The notes: generated by a model from the letters alone, not told the origin. Counted from the stretch's first letter, positions 49,140 through 62,900 are shown. The stretch: DNA of 64,000 nt from Aphelocoma coerulescens (GCF_041296385.1 NW_027183949.1:2330501-2394500); one strand, 5' to 3'. Numbers and translations: made by a program.

Positions 49140-51558
49140 CGGTGCCGCAGCCTGTTGTGCACAATTTATATGCTGATAAGAGAAGGGGGTGCTTTTGGAA
49201 CGTTTTCCTTCCTGACACTTCTGTCTCTGTGAGCTTTAGCTGCTTGGACTCAGGGATACCGAAGGTATGTGAAAGTGACTGGGATGCGAGAATCATGTTG
49301 CACAGGGAACAGGGAAGGTCAGCAAATGTTTCCTGTCCTGGCACATCTCTCAGTCTGAACTGCAGCTGCAGATGCTTCACTTCCGCCAAGGACTCTGCCA
49401 CCTTGAGAGAAGGATGCGCTCTATGGAGTTGAGAAAGAAAGTGCGTCTCACTAGCTTCTTTCCTCTACTTCATAGACAGCAAAGGGGCTATGAAAGGCAG
49501 CACTGGCTTTTTGTTCTAGGACTTCTTCTTCACAAGCAGCTGCTGGATGTTTGGAAGGGGGTTTGGGATATGCAAAAATGAGAGGCTAAGATGGTAAGAG
49601 GGTAAGATGGAAGTCATCTGGCAAAAGCAGAGCTCACAAAAGGGCCAGCTGAGAAAGCTCTTGCTGCCTACAACTTCAACTGCACCCCTCAAAGCAGCAG
49701 CACACACGCTGCTCTCGGCACTTTCCTTCTCAGCTCTACGCACCATCCTAAGCCTTGCCTCTCCCACACTCAGGATCCAAAGACAACGGCACCAGGGACT
49801 GCTCACACACTAAAGGCACCAGGACAAAAGGCTCACCAGCTTGGCCTTTGCATTCCCGCTGACAGCTCCACAGCTTGAACCCAGAGAACTGCCTGCTGCC
49901 AACAGCCTTTCCAATCACTCTGAGCACCTCATGACAAGGAGTGTGGGGAATGAATCTCCAGCAGCCTCCTGCCCCAGGCTGTCCCCCGGGAGCAGCCCTG
50001 CTCCAGGCTGTGACTGCCACCTGCACAGCCAAAGGACCCAGAGCCGGTGTTACACACCACGGCTGTGCCTGGCACAGAGACACCAGTGGCCACACAAGTG
50101 GCCATGGCACTGTCCACACACAGTCCCTGCTGCTGCTCCCCCAGCCGCTGGCACCAACTCCCAGCCACCCACTCCTAAAGCCACGGGGCCCACTGGGACA
50201 CTGCGGGGGCTCGTGGAAGCCAGCGGCCATTGTGACACAGCGGGGCTGCACAGAGCCCACGGTGCTTTGTGACCCGTGGCTCCCAGGAGAGCCTTTGTGA
50301 TGCTGGGGAACTACAAGGAAGCCTGGCTCCTCTGTGACACCACCACAGAAGCTCAGGGGAGCCCTGGAGACCGTGCTGATGCTATTGAACCTGATGCAAC
50401 CCTGCCTCCTCTGTGACACCACAGAAGCTCTTGGAGCCCTGGAGACCGTGGTGATGCTATGGAACCTGATGCAACCCTGCCTCCTCTGTGACACCACAGA
50501 AGCTCAGGGGAGCCCTGGAGACCGTGCTGATGCTATGGAACCTGATGCAACCCTGCCTCCTCTGTGACACCACAGAAGCTCAGGGAGCCCTGGAGACTGT
50601 GGTGATGCTATGGAACCTGATGCAACCCTGCCTCCTCTGTGACACCACAGAACCTCTGGGAGCCCTGGAGACCGTGGTGATGCTATGGAACCTGATGCAA
50701 CCCTGCCTCCACTGTGACACCACAGAAGCTCAGGGAGCCCTGGAGACTGTGGTGATGCTATGGAACCTGATGCAACCCTGCCTCCACTGTGACACCACAG
50801 AACCTCTGGGAGCCCTGGAGACCGTGCTGATGCTATGGAACCTGATGCAACCCTGCCTCCACTGTGACACCACAGAAGCTCGGGGAGCTCTGCAGACCGT
50901 GGGGATGCTGGCGAAGCTGACGGAACCCTGGGCACCACAGTGACGCTATGGAACCTGGTGGAACCGAGGGGCCACAGTGACACTGTGGGGCCTTTTGGAA
51001 GCAACAGGACCCTGGTGGGAAGCCACGGGATGATTAATCCTGCACGAACCTGCTCCAGGTGGGCTCCTCTCTCCCGGCTTCCACAGGTGCTGCTAGGATC
51101 CCACTCCGGCACTGGCTTGGCACGGGCTCACGGCTTCCTTTGGCAATGGCTCTGCTCCAGGATGGCATGCTGCAGAGAATGCAGGTAGATTTTGTGCTCA
51201 CTCCTGGCATGCAGCTGGACAATAAAGCCTGATCCAGCCCCCCCTCAGCATATGTCCGGCTCTGGCATTGGGGCGGGGCAACTTTGGGAGCAGCCCCAGC
51301 CCTGCTCCTGCTCCCGGCTGGGCACCCAGCTGCTGGGACACAGGTGTGTCCTGATGCCACCGTCTACTCCTTTGAGAAGGGGAGGACAGAGTGCATCAGG
51401 GAGTTTGGTGTGGCTTACATGCGGCAAGGAGAAGGTGCAGCCCCAAACTGGCTTTCACTTCTAGAACCTTTTGCTATTGCGGGAGCAGCTGCTGGAGCTT
51501 TTCAACCGAGCTGCAAGAGTGAAAAGTGTGATGGCATGTCTATCTGAGAAGGAAGGTT
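49140..51558 (+). repeat. Macrosatellite unit U23 (2419 bp, 7 copies)
   Basis: Alleles G59, A117, A128, C392, T870. I saw no difference from adjacent U24. Confidence 0.97.
50327..50931 (+). repeat. 75-bp minisatellite in U23, order F-A-R-Q-P-Q-P-D
   Basis: Seven copies plus terminal. Confidence 0.93.
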
Positions 51559-53977
51559 CGGTGCCGCAGCCTGTTGTGCACAATTTATATGCTGATAAGA
51601 GAAGGGGGTGCTTTTGGAACGTTTTCCTTCCTGACACTTCTGTCTCTGTGAGCTTTAGCTGCTTGGACTCAGGGATACCGAAGGTATGTGAAAGTGACTG
51701 GGATGCGAGAATCATGTTGCACAGGGAACAGGGAAGGTCAGCAAATGTTTCCTGTCCTGGCACATCTCTCAGTCTGAACTGCAGCTGCAGATGCTTCACT
51801 TCCGCCAAGGACTCTGCCACCTTGAGAGAAGGATGCGCTCTATGGAGTTGAGAAAGAAAGTGCGTCTCACTAGCTTCTTTCCTCTACTTCATAGACAGCA
51901 AAGGGGCTATGAAAGGCAGCACTGGCTTTTTGTTCTAGGACTTCTTCTTCACAAGCAGCTGCTGGATGTTTGGAAGGGGGTTTGGGATATGCAAAAATGA
52001 GAGGCTAAGATGGTAAGAGGGTAAGATGGAAGTCATCTGGCAAAAGCAGAGCTCACAAAAGGGCCAGCTGAGAAAGCTCTTGCTGCCTACAACTTCAACT
52101 GCACCCCTCAAAGCAGCAGCACACACGCTGCTCTCGGCACTTTCCTTCTCAGCTCTACGCACCATCCTAAGCCTTGCCTCTCCCACACTCAGGATCCAAA
52201 GACAACGGCACCAGGGACTGCTCACACACTAAAGGCACCAGGACAAAAGGCTCACCAGCTTGGCCTTTGCATTCCCGCTGACAGCTCCACAGCTTGAACC
52301 CAGAGAACTGCCTGCTGCCAACAGCCTTTCCAATCACTCTGAGCACCTCATGACAAGGAGTGTGGGGAATGAATCTCCAGCAGCCTCCTGCCCCAGGCTG
52401 TCCCCCGGGAGCAGCCCTGCTCCAGGCTGTGACTGCCACCTGCACAGCCAAAGGACCCAGAGCCGGTGTTACACACCACGGCTGTGCCTGGCACAGAGAC
52501 ACCAGTGGCCACACAAGTGGCCATGGCACTGTCCACACACAGTCCCTGCTGCTGCTCCCCCAGCCGCTGGCACCAACTCCCAGCCACCCACTCCTAAAGC
52601 CACGGGGCCCACTGGGACACTGCGGGGGCTCGTGGAAGCCAGCGGCCATTGTGACACAGCGGGGCTGCACAGAGCCCACGGTGCTTTGTGACCCGTGGCT
52701 CCCAGGAGAGCCTTTGTGATGCTGGGGAACTACAAGGAAGCCTGGCTCCTCTGTGACACCACCACAGAAGCTCAGGGGAGCCCTGGAGACCGTGCTGATG
52801 CTATTGAACCTGATGCAACCCTGCCTCCTCTGTGACACCACAGAAGCTCTTGGAGCCCTGGAGACCGTGGTGATGCTATGGAACCTGATGCAACCCTGCC
52901 TCCTCTGTGACACCACAGAAGCTCAGGGGAGCCCTGGAGACCGTGCTGATGCTATGGAACCTGATGCAACCCTGCCTCCTCTGTGACACCACAGAAGCTC
53001 AGGGAGCCCTGGAGACTGTGGTGATGCTATGGAACCTGATGCAACCCTGCCTCCTCTGTGACACCACAGAACCTCTGGGAGCCCTGGAGACCGTGGTGAT
53101 GCTATGGAACCTGATGCAACCCTGCCTCCACTGTGACACCACAGAAGCTCAGGGAGCCCTGGAGACTGTGGTGATGCTATGGAACCTGATGCAACCCTGC
53201 CTCCACTGTGACACCACAGAACCTCTGGGAGCCCTGGAGACCGTGCTGATGCTATGGAACCTGATGCAACCCTGCCTCCACTGTGACACCACAGAAGCTC
53301 GGGGAGCTCTGCAGACCGTGGGGATGCTGGCGAAGCTGACGGAACCCTGGGCACCACAGTGACGCTATGGAACCTGGTGGAACCGAGGGGCCACAGTGAC
53401 ACTGTGGGGCCTTTTGGAAGCAACAGGACCCTGGTGGGAAGCCACGGGATGATTAATCCTGCACGAACCTGCTCCAGGTGGGCTCCTCTCTCCCGGCTTC
53501 CACAGGTGCTGCTAGGATCCCACTCCGGCACTGGCTTGGCACGGGCTCACGGCTTCCTTTGGCAATGGCTCTGCTCCAGGATGGCATGCTGCAGAGAATG
53601 CAGGTAGATTTTGTGCTCACTCCTGGCATGCAGCTGGACAATAAAGCCTGATCCAGCCCCCCCTCAGCATATGTCCGGCTCTGGCATTGGGGCGGGGCAA
53701 CTTTGGGAGCAGCCCCAGCCCTGCTCCTGCTCCCGGCTGGGCACCCAGCTGCTGGGACACAGGTGTGTCCTGATGCCACCGTCTACTCCTTTGAGAAGGG
53801 GAGGACAGAGTGCATCAGGGAGTTTGGTGTGGCTTACATGCGGCAAGGAGAAGGTGCAGCCCCAAACTGGCTTTCACTTCTAGAACCTTTTGCTATTGCG
53901 GGAGCAGCTGCTGGAGCTTTTCAACCGAGCTGCAAGAGTGAAAAGTGTGATGGCATGTCTATCTGAGAAGGAAGGTT
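51559..53977 (+). repeat. Macrosatellite unit U24 (2419 bp, 7 copies)
   Basis: Alleles G59, A117, A128, C392, T870. Apparent tandem twin of U23. Confidence 0.97.
52746..53350 (+). repeat. 75-bp minisatellite in U24, order F-A-R-Q-P-Q-P-D
   Basis: Matches U23. Confidence 0.93.
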
Positions 53978-56095
53978 CGGTGCCGCAGCCTGTTGTGCAC
54001 AATTTATATGCTGATAAGAGAAGGGGGTGCTTTTGGAACGTTTTCCTTCCTGACACTTCTGTCTCTGTGAGCTTTAGCTGCTTGGACTCAGGGATACCGA
54101 AGGTATGTGAAAGTGACTGGGATGCGAGAATCATGTTGCACAGGGAACAGGGAAGGTCAGCAAATGTTTCCTGTCCTGGCACATCTCTCAGTCTGAACTG
54201 CAGCTGCAGATGCTTCACTTCCGCCAAGGACTCTGCCACCTTGAGAGAAGGATGCGCTCTATGGAGTTGAGAAAGAAAGTGCGTCTCACTAGCTTCTTTC
54301 CTCTACTTCATAGACAGCAAAGGGGCTATGAAAGGCAGCACTGGCTTTTTGTTCTAGGACTTCTTCTTTACAAGCAGCTGCTGGATGTTTGGAAGGGGGT
54401 TTGGGATATGCAAAAATGAGAGGCTAAGATGGTAAGAGGGTAAGATGGAAGTCATCTGGCAAAAGCAGAGCTCACAAAAGGGCCAGCTGAGAAAGCTCTT
54501 GCTGCCTACAACTTCAACTGCACCCCTCAAAGCAGCAGCACACACGCTGCTCTCGGCACTTTCCTTCTCAGCTCTACGCACCATCCTAAGCCTTGCCTCT
54601 CCCACACTCAGGATCCAAAGACAACGGCACCAGGGACTGCTCACACACTAAAGGCACCAGGACAAAAGGCTCACCAGCTTGGCCTTTGCATTCCCGCTGA
54701 CAGCTCCACAGCTTGAACCCAGAGAACTGCCTGCTGCCAACAGCCTTTCCAATCACTCTGAGCACCTCATGACAAGGAGTGTGGGGAATGAATCTCCAGC
54801 AGCCTCCTGCCCCAGGCTGTCCCCCGGGAGCAGCCCTGCTCCAGGCCGTGACTGCCACCTGCACAGCCAAAGGACCCAGAGCCGGTGTTACACACCACGG
54901 CTGTGCCTGGCACAGAGACACCAGTGGCCACACAAGTGGCCATGGCACTGTCCACACACAGTCCCTGCTGCTGCTCCCCCAGCCGCTGGCACCAACTCCC
55001 AGCCACCCACTCCTAAAGCCACGGGGCCCACTGGGACACTGCGGGGGCTCGTGGAAGCCAGCGGCCATTGTGACACAGCGGGGCTGCACAGAGCCCACGG
55101 TGCTTTGTGACCCGTGGCTCCCAGGAGAGCCTTTGTGATGCTGGGGAACTACAAGGAAGCCTGGCTCCTCTGTGACACCACCACAGAAGCTCAGGGGAGC
55201 CCTGGAGACCGTGCTGATGCTATTGAACCTGATGCAACCCTGCCTCCTCTGTGACACCACAGAAGCTCTTGGAGCCCTGGAGACCGTGGTGATGCTATGG
55301 AACCTGATGCAACCCTGCCTCCTCTGTGACACCACAGAACCTCTGGGAGCCCTGGAGACCGTGCTGATGCTATGGAACCTGATGCAACCCTGCCTCCACT
55401 GTGACACCACAGAAGCTCGGGGAGCTCTGCAGACCGTGGGGATGCTGGCGAAGCTGACGGAACCCTGGGCACCACAGTGACGCTATGGAACCTGGTGGAA
55501 CCGAGGGGCCACAGTGACACTGTGGGGCCTTTTGGAAGCAACAGGACCCTGGTGGGAAGCCACGGGATGATTAATCCTGCACGAACCTGCTCCAGGTGGG
55601 CTCCTCTCTCCCGGCTTCCACAGGTGCTGCTAGGATCCCACTCCGGCACTGGCTTGGCACGGGCTCACGGCTTCCTTTGGCAATGGCTCTGCTCCAGGAT
55701 GGCATGCTGCAGAGAATGCAGGTAGATTTTGTGCTCACTCCTGGCATGCAGCTGGACAATAAAGCCTGATCCAGCCCCCCCTCAGCATATGTCCGGCTCT
55801 GGCATTGGGGCGGGGCAACTTTGGGAGCAGCCCCAGCCCTGCTCCTGCTCCCGGCTGGGCACCCAGCTGCTGGGACACAGGTGTGTCCTGATGCCACCGT
55901 CTACTCCTTTGAGAAGGGGAGGACAGAGTGCATCAGGGAGTTTGGTGTGGCTTACATGCGGCAAGGAGAAGGTGCAGCCCCAAACTGGCTTTCACTTCTA
56001 GAACCTTTTGCTATTGCGGGAGCAGCTGCTGGAGCTTTTCAACCGAGCTGCAAGAGTGAAAAGTGTGATGGCATGTCTATCTGAGAAGGAAGGTT
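53978..56095 (+). repeat. Macrosatellite unit U25 (2118 bp, 3 copies)
   Basis: Alleles G59, A117, A128, T392, C870. Unlike U22, no 5-bp deletion. Confidence 0.97.
55165..55468 (+). repeat. 75-bp minisatellite in U25, order F-A-P-D
   Basis: Common three-copy arrangement. Confidence 0.93.
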
Positions 56096-58514
56096 CGGTG
56101 CCGCAGCCTGTTGTGCACAATTTATATGCTGATAAGAGAAGGGGGTGCTTTTGCAACGTTTTCCTTCCTGACACTTCTGTCTCTGTGAGCTTTAGCTGCT
56201 TGGACTCAGGGATACCGAAGGTATGTGAAAGTGACTGGGATGCGAGAATCATGTTGCACAGGGAACAGGGAAGGTCAGCAAATGTTTCCTGTCCTGGCAC
56301 ATCTCTCAGTCTGAACTGCAGCTGCAGATGCTTCACTTCCGCCAAGGACTCTGCCACCTTGAGAGAAGGATGCGCTCTATGGAGTTGAGAAAGAAAGTGC
56401 GTCTCACTAGCTTCTTTCCTCTACTTCATAGACAGCAAAGGGGCTATGAAAGGCAGCACTGGCTTTTTGTTCTAGGACTTCTTCTTCACAAGCAGCTGCT
56501 GGATGTTTGGAAGGGGGTTTGGGATATGCAAAAATGAGAGGCTAAGATGGTAAGAGGGTAAGATGGAAGTCATCTGGCAAAAGCAGAGCTCACAAAAGGG
56601 CCAGCTGAGAAAGCTCTTGCTGCCTACAACTTCAACTGCACCCCTCAAAGCAGCAGCACACACGCTGCTCTCGGCACTTTCCTTCTCAGCTCTACGCACC
56701 ATCCTAAGCCTTGCCTCTCCCACACTCAGGATCCAAAGACAACGGCACCAGGGACTGCTCACACACTAAAGGCACCAGGACAAAAGGCTCACCAGCTTGG
56801 CCTTTGCATTCCCGCTGACAGCTCCACAGCTTGAACCCAGAGAACTGCCTGCTGCCAACAGCCTTTCCAATCACTCTGAGCACCTCATGACAAGGAGTGT
56901 GGGGAATGAATCTCCAGCAGCCTCCTGCCCCAGGCTGTCCCCCGGGAGCAGCCCTGCTCCAGGCTGTGACTGCCACCTGCACAGCCAAAGGACCCAGAGC
57001 CGGTGTTACACACCACGGCTGTGCCTGGCACAGAGACACCAGTGGCCACACAAGTGGCCATGGCACTGTCCACACACAGTCCCTGCTGCTGCTCCCCCAG
57101 CCGCTGGCACCAACTCCCAGCCACCCACTCCTAAAGCCACGGGGCCCACTGGGACACTGCGGGGGCTCGTGGAAGCCAGCGGCCATTGTGACACAGCGGG
57201 GCTGCACAGAGCCCACGGTGCTTTGTGACCCGTGGCTCCCAGGAGAGCCTTTGTGATGCTGGGGAACTACAAGGAAGCCTGGCTCCTCTGTGACACCACC
57301 ACAGAAGCTCAGGGGAGCCCTGGAGACCGTGCTGATGCTATTGAACCTGATGCAACCCTGCCTCCTCTGTGACACCACAGAAGCTCTTGGAGCCCTGGAG
57401 ACCGTGGTGATGCTATGGAACCTGATGCAACCCTGCCTCCTCTGTGACACCACAGAAGCTCAGGGGAGCCCTGGAGACCGTGCTGATGCTATGGAACCTG
57501 ATGCAACCCTGCCTCCTCTGTGACACCACAGAAGCTCAGGGAGCCCTGGAGACTGTGGTGATGCTATGGAACCTGATGCAACCCTGCCTCCTCTGTGACA
57601 CCACAGAACCTCTGGGAGCCCTGGAGACCGTGGTGATGCTATGGAACCTGATGCAACCCTGCCTCCACTGTGACACCACAGAAGCTCAGGGAGCCCTGGA
57701 GACTGTGGTGATGCTATGGAACCTGATGCAACCCTGCCTCCACTGTGACACCACAGAACCTCTGGGAGCCCTGGAGACCGTGCTGATGCTATGGAACCTG
57801 ATGCAACCCTGCCTCCACTGTGACACCACAGAAGCTCGGGGAGCTCTGCAGACCGTGGGGATGCTGGCGAAGCTGACGGAACCCTGGGCACCACAGTGAC
57901 GCTATGGAACCTGGTGGAACCGAGGGGCCACAGTGACACTGTGGGGCCTTTTGGAAGCAACAGGACCCTGGTGGGAAGCCACGGGATGATTAATCCTGCA
58001 CGAACCTGCTCCAGGTGGGCTCCTCTCTCCCGGCTTCCACAGGTGCTGCTAGGATCCCACTCCGGCACTGGCTTGGCACGGGCTCACGGCTTCCTTTGGC
58101 AATGGCTCTGCTCCAGGATGGCATGCTGCAGAGAATGCAGGTAGATTTTGTGCTCACTCCTGGCATGCAGCTGGACAATAAAGCCTGATCCAGCCCCCCC
58201 TCAGCATATGTCCGGCTCTGGCATTGGGGCGGGGCAACTTTGGGAGCAGCCCCAGCCCTGCTCCTGCTCCCGGCTGGGCACCCAGCTGCTGGGACACAGG
58301 TGTGTCCTGATGCCACCGTCTACTCCTTTGAGAAGGGGAGGACAGAGTGCATCAGGGAGTTTGGTGTGGCTTACATGCGGCAAGGAGAAGGTGCAGCCCC
58401 AAACTGGCTTTCACTTCTAGAACCTTTTGCTATTGCGGGAGCAGCTGCTGGAGCTTTTCAACCGAGCTGCAAGAGTGAAAAGTGTGATGGCATGTCTATC
58501 TGAGAAGGAAGGTT
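56096..58514 (+). repeat. Macrosatellite unit U26 (2419 bp, 7 copies)
   Basis: Alleles C59, A117, A128, C392, T870. Same five-site haplotype as U19. Confidence 0.97.
57283..57887 (+). repeat. 75-bp minisatellite in U26, order F-A-R-Q-P-Q-P-D
   Basis: Seven copies plus terminal. Confidence 0.93.
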
Positions 58515-60782
58515 CGGTGCTGCAGCCTGTTGTGCACAATTTATATGCTGATAAGAGAAGGGGGTGCTTTTGGAACGTTTTCCTTCCTGACACTTCTGTC
58601 TCTGTGAGCTTTAGCTGCTTGGACTCAGGGATACCGAAGGTATGTGAAAGTGACTGGGATGCGAGAATCATGTTGCACAGGGAACAGGGAAGGTCAGCAA
58701 ATGTTTCCTGTCCTGGCACATCTCTCAGTCTGAACTGCAGCTGCAGATGCTTCACTTCCGCCAAGGACTCTGCCACCTTGAGAGAAGGATGCGCTCTATG
58801 GAGTTGAGAAAGAAAGTGCGTCTCACTAGCTTCTTTCCTCTACTTCATAGACAGCAAAGGGGCTATGAAAGGCAGCACTGGCTTTTTGTTCTAGGACTTC
58901 TTCTTTACAAGCAGCTGCTGGATGTTTGGAAGGGGGTTTGGGATATGCAAAAATGAGAGGCTAAGATGGTAAGAGGGTAAGATGGAAGTCATCTGGCAAA
59001 AGCAGAGCTCACAAAAGGGCCAGCTGAGAAAGCTCTTGCTGCCTACAACTTCAACTGCACCCCTCAAAGCAGCAGCACACACGCTGCTCTCGGCACTTTC
59101 CTTCTCAGCTCTACGCACCATCCTAAGCCTTGCCTCTCCCACACTCAGGATCCAAAGACAACGGCACCAGGGACTGCTCACACACTAAAGGCACCAGGAC
59201 AAAAGGCTCACCAGCTTGGCCTTTGCATTCCCGCTGACAGCTCCACAGCTTGAACCCAGAGAACTGCCTGCTGCCAACAGCCTTTCCAATCACTCTGAGC
59301 ACCTCATGACAAGGAGTGTGGGGAATGAATCTCCAGCAGCCTCCTGCCCCAGGCTGTCCCCCGGGAGCAGCCCTGCTCCAGGCCGTGACTGCCACCTGCA
59401 CAGCCAAAGGACCCAGAGCCGGTGTTACACACCACGGCTGTGCCTGGCACAGAGACACCAGTGGCCACACAAGTGGCCATGGCACTGTCCACACACAGTC
59501 CCTGCTGCTGCTCCCCCAGCCGCTGGCACCAACTCCCAGCCACCCACTCCTAAAGCCACGGGGCCCACTGGGACACTGCGGGGGCTCGTGGAAGCCAGCG
59601 GCCATTGTGACACAGCGGGGCTGCACAGAGCCCACGGTGCTTTGTGACCCGTGGCTCCCAGGAGAGCCTTTGTGATGCTGGGGAACTACAAGGAAGCCTG
59701 GCTCCTCTGTGACACCACCACAGAAGCTCAGGGGAGCCCTGGAGACCGTGCTGATGCTATTGAACCTGATGCAACCCTGCCTCCTCTGTGACACCACAGA
59801 AGCTCTTGGAGCCCTGGAGACCGTGCTGATGCTATGGAACCTGATGCAACCCTGCCTCCTCTGTGACACCACAGAACCTCTGGGAGCCCTGGAGACCGTG
59901 CTGATGCTATGGAACCTGATGCAACCCTGCCTCCACTGTGACACCACAGAAGCTCAGGGAGCCCTGGAGACTGTGGTGATGCTATGGAACCTGATGCAAC
60001 CCTGCCTCCACTGTGACACCACAGAACCTCTGGGAGCCCTGGAGACCGTGCTGATGCTATGGAACCTGATGCAACCCTGCCTCCACTGTGACACCACAGA
60101 AGCTCGGGGAGCTCTGCAGACCGTGGGGATGCTGGCGAAGCTGACGGAACCCTGGGCACCACAGTGACGCTATGGAACCTGGTGGAACCGAGGGGCCACA
60201 GTGACACTGTGGGGCCTTTTGGAAGCAACAGGACCCTGGTGGGAAGCCACGGGATGATTAATCCTGCACGAACCTGCTCCAGGTGGGCTCCTCTCTCCCG
60301 GCTTCCACAGGTGCTGCTAGGATCCCACTCCGGCACTGGCTTGGCACGGGCTCACGGCTTCCTTTGGCAATGGCTCTGCTCCAGGATGGCATGCTGCAGA
60401 GAATGCAGGTAGATTTTGTGCTCACTCCTGGCATGCAGCTGGACAATAAAGCCTGATCCAGCCCCCCCTCAGCATATGTCCGGCTCTGGCATTGGGGCGG
60501 GGCAACTTTGGGAGCAGCCCCAGCCCTGCTCCTGCTCCCGGCTGGGCACCCAGCTGCTGGGACACAGGTGTGTCCTGATGCCACCGTCTACTCCTTTGAG
60601 AAGGGGAGGACAGAGTGCATCAGGGAGTTTGGTGTGGCTTACATGCGGCAAGGAGAAGGTGCAGCCCCAAACTGGCTTTCACTTCTAGAACCTTTTGCTA
60701 TTGCGGGAGCAGCTGCTGGAGCTTTTCAACCGAGCTGCAAGAGTGAAAAGTGTGATGGCATGTCTATCTGAGAAGGAAGGTT
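58515..60782 (+). repeat. Macrosatellite unit U27 (2268 bp, 5 copies)
   Basis: Alleles G59, A117, A128, T392, C870. Private C-to-T at 58521 (CpG to TpG) in the phasing motif. Confidence 0.97.
59702..60155 (+). repeat. 75-bp minisatellite in U27, order F-A-P-Q-P-D
   Basis: Carries the ACCGTGCTGATG variant in the A copy. Confidence 0.93.
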
Positions 60783-62900
60783 CGGTGCCGCAGCCTGTTG
60801 TGCACAATTTATATGCTGATAAGAGAAGGGGGTGCTTTTGCAACGTTTTCCTTCCTGACACTTCTGTCTCTGTGAGCTTTAGCTGCTTGGACTCAGGGAT
60901 ACCGAAGGTATGTGAAAGTGACTGGGATGCGAGAATCATGTTGCACAGGGAACAGGGAAGGTCAGCAAATGTTTCCTGTCCTGGCACATCTCTCAGTCTG
61001 AACTGCAGCTGCAGATGCTTCACTTCCGCCAAGGACTCTGCCACCTTGAGAGAAGGATGCGCTCTATGGAGTTGAGAAAGAAAGTGCGTCTCACTAGCTT
61101 CTTTCCTCTACTTCATAGACAGCAAAGGGGCTATGAAAGGCAGCACTGGCTTTTTGTTCTAGGACTTCTTCTTCACAAGCAGCTGCTGGATGTTTGGAAG
61201 GGGGTTTGGGATATGCAAAAATGAGAGGCTAAGATGGTAAGAGGGTAAGATGGAAGTCATCTGGCAAAAGCAGAGCTCACAAAAGGGCCAGCTGAGAAAG
61301 CTCTTGCTGCCTACAACTTCAACTGCACCCCTCAAAGCAGCAGCACACACGCTGCTCTCGGCACTTTCCTTCTCAGCTCTACGCACCATCCTAAGCCTTG
61401 CCTCTCCCACACTCAGGATCCAAAGACAACGGCACCAGGGACTGCTCACACACTAAAGGCACCAGGACAAAAGGCTCACCAGCTTGGCCTTTGCATTCCC
61501 GCTGACAGCTCCACAGCTTGAACCCAGAGAACTGCCTGCTGCCAACAGCCTTTCCAATCACTCTGAGCACCTCATGACAAGGAGTGTGGGGAATGAATCT
61601 CCAGCAGCCTCCTGCCCCAGGCTGTCCCCCGGGAGCAGCCCTGCTCCAGGCCGTGACTGCCACCTGCACAGCCAAAGGACCCAGAGCCGGTGTTACACAC
61701 CACGGCTGTGCCTGGCACAGAGACACCAGTGGCCACACAAGTGGCCATGGCACTGTCCACACACAGTCCCTGCTGCTGCTCCCCCAGCCGCTGGCACCAA
61801 CTCCCAGCCACCCACTCCTAAAGCCACGGGGCCCACTGGGACACTGCGGGGGCTCGTGGAAGCCAGCGGCCATTGTGACACAGCGGGGCTGCACAGAGCC
61901 CACGGTGCTTTGTGACCCGTGGCTCCCAGGAGAGCCTTTGTGATGCTGGGGAACTACAAGGAAGCCTGGCTCCTCTGTGACACCACCACAGAAGCTCAGG
62001 GGAGCCCTGGAGACCGTGCTGATGCTATTGAACCTGATGCAACCCTGCCTCCTCTGTGACACCACAGAAGCTCTTGGAGCCCTGGAGACCGTGGTGATGC
62101 TATGGAACCTGATGCAACCCTGCCTCCTCTGTGACACCACAGAACCTCTGGGAGCCCTGGAGACCGTGCTGATGCTATGGAACCTGATGCAACCCTGCCT
62201 CCACTGTGACACCACAGAAGCTCGGGGAGCTCTGCAGACCGTGGGGATGCTGGCGAAGCTGACGGAACCCTGGGCACCACAGTGACGCTATGGAACCTGG
62301 TGGAACCGAGGGGCCACAGTGACACTGTGGGGCCTTTTGGAAGCAACAGGACCCTGGTGGGAAGCCACGGGATGATTAATCCTGCACGAACCTGCTCCAG
62401 GTGGGCTCCTCTCTCCCGGCTTCCACAGGTGCTGCTAGGATCCCACTCCGGCACTGGCTTGGCACGGGCTCACGGCTTCCTTTGGCAATGGCTCTGCTCC
62501 AGGATGGCATGCTGCAGAGAATGCAGGTAGATTTTGTGCTCACTCCTGGCATGCAGCTGGACAATAAAGCCTGATCCAGCCCCCCCTCAGCATATGTCCG
62601 GCTCTGGCATTGGGGCGGGGCAACTTTGGGAGCAGCCCCAGCCCTGCTCCTGCTCCCGGCTGGGCACCCAGCTGCTGGGACACAGGTGTGTCCTGATGCC
62701 ACCGTCTACTCCTTTGAGAAGGGGAGGACAGAGTGCATCAGGGAGTTTGGTGTGGCTTACATGCGGCAAGGAGAAGGTGCAGCCCCAAACTGGCTTTCAC
62801 TTCTAGAACCTTTTGCTATTGCGGGAGCAGCTGCTGGAGCTTTTCAACCGAGCTGCAAGAGTGAAAAGTGTGATGGCATGTCTATCTGAGAAGGAAGGTT
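60783..62900 (+). repeat. Macrosatellite unit U28 (2118 bp, 3 copies)
   Basis: Alleles C59, A117, A128, C392, C870. The pairing of C392 with C870 is unique; all other C392 units have T870. Confidence 0.97.
61970..62273 (+). repeat. 75-bp minisatellite in U28, order F-A-P-D
   Basis: Common three-copy arrangement. Confidence 0.93.
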
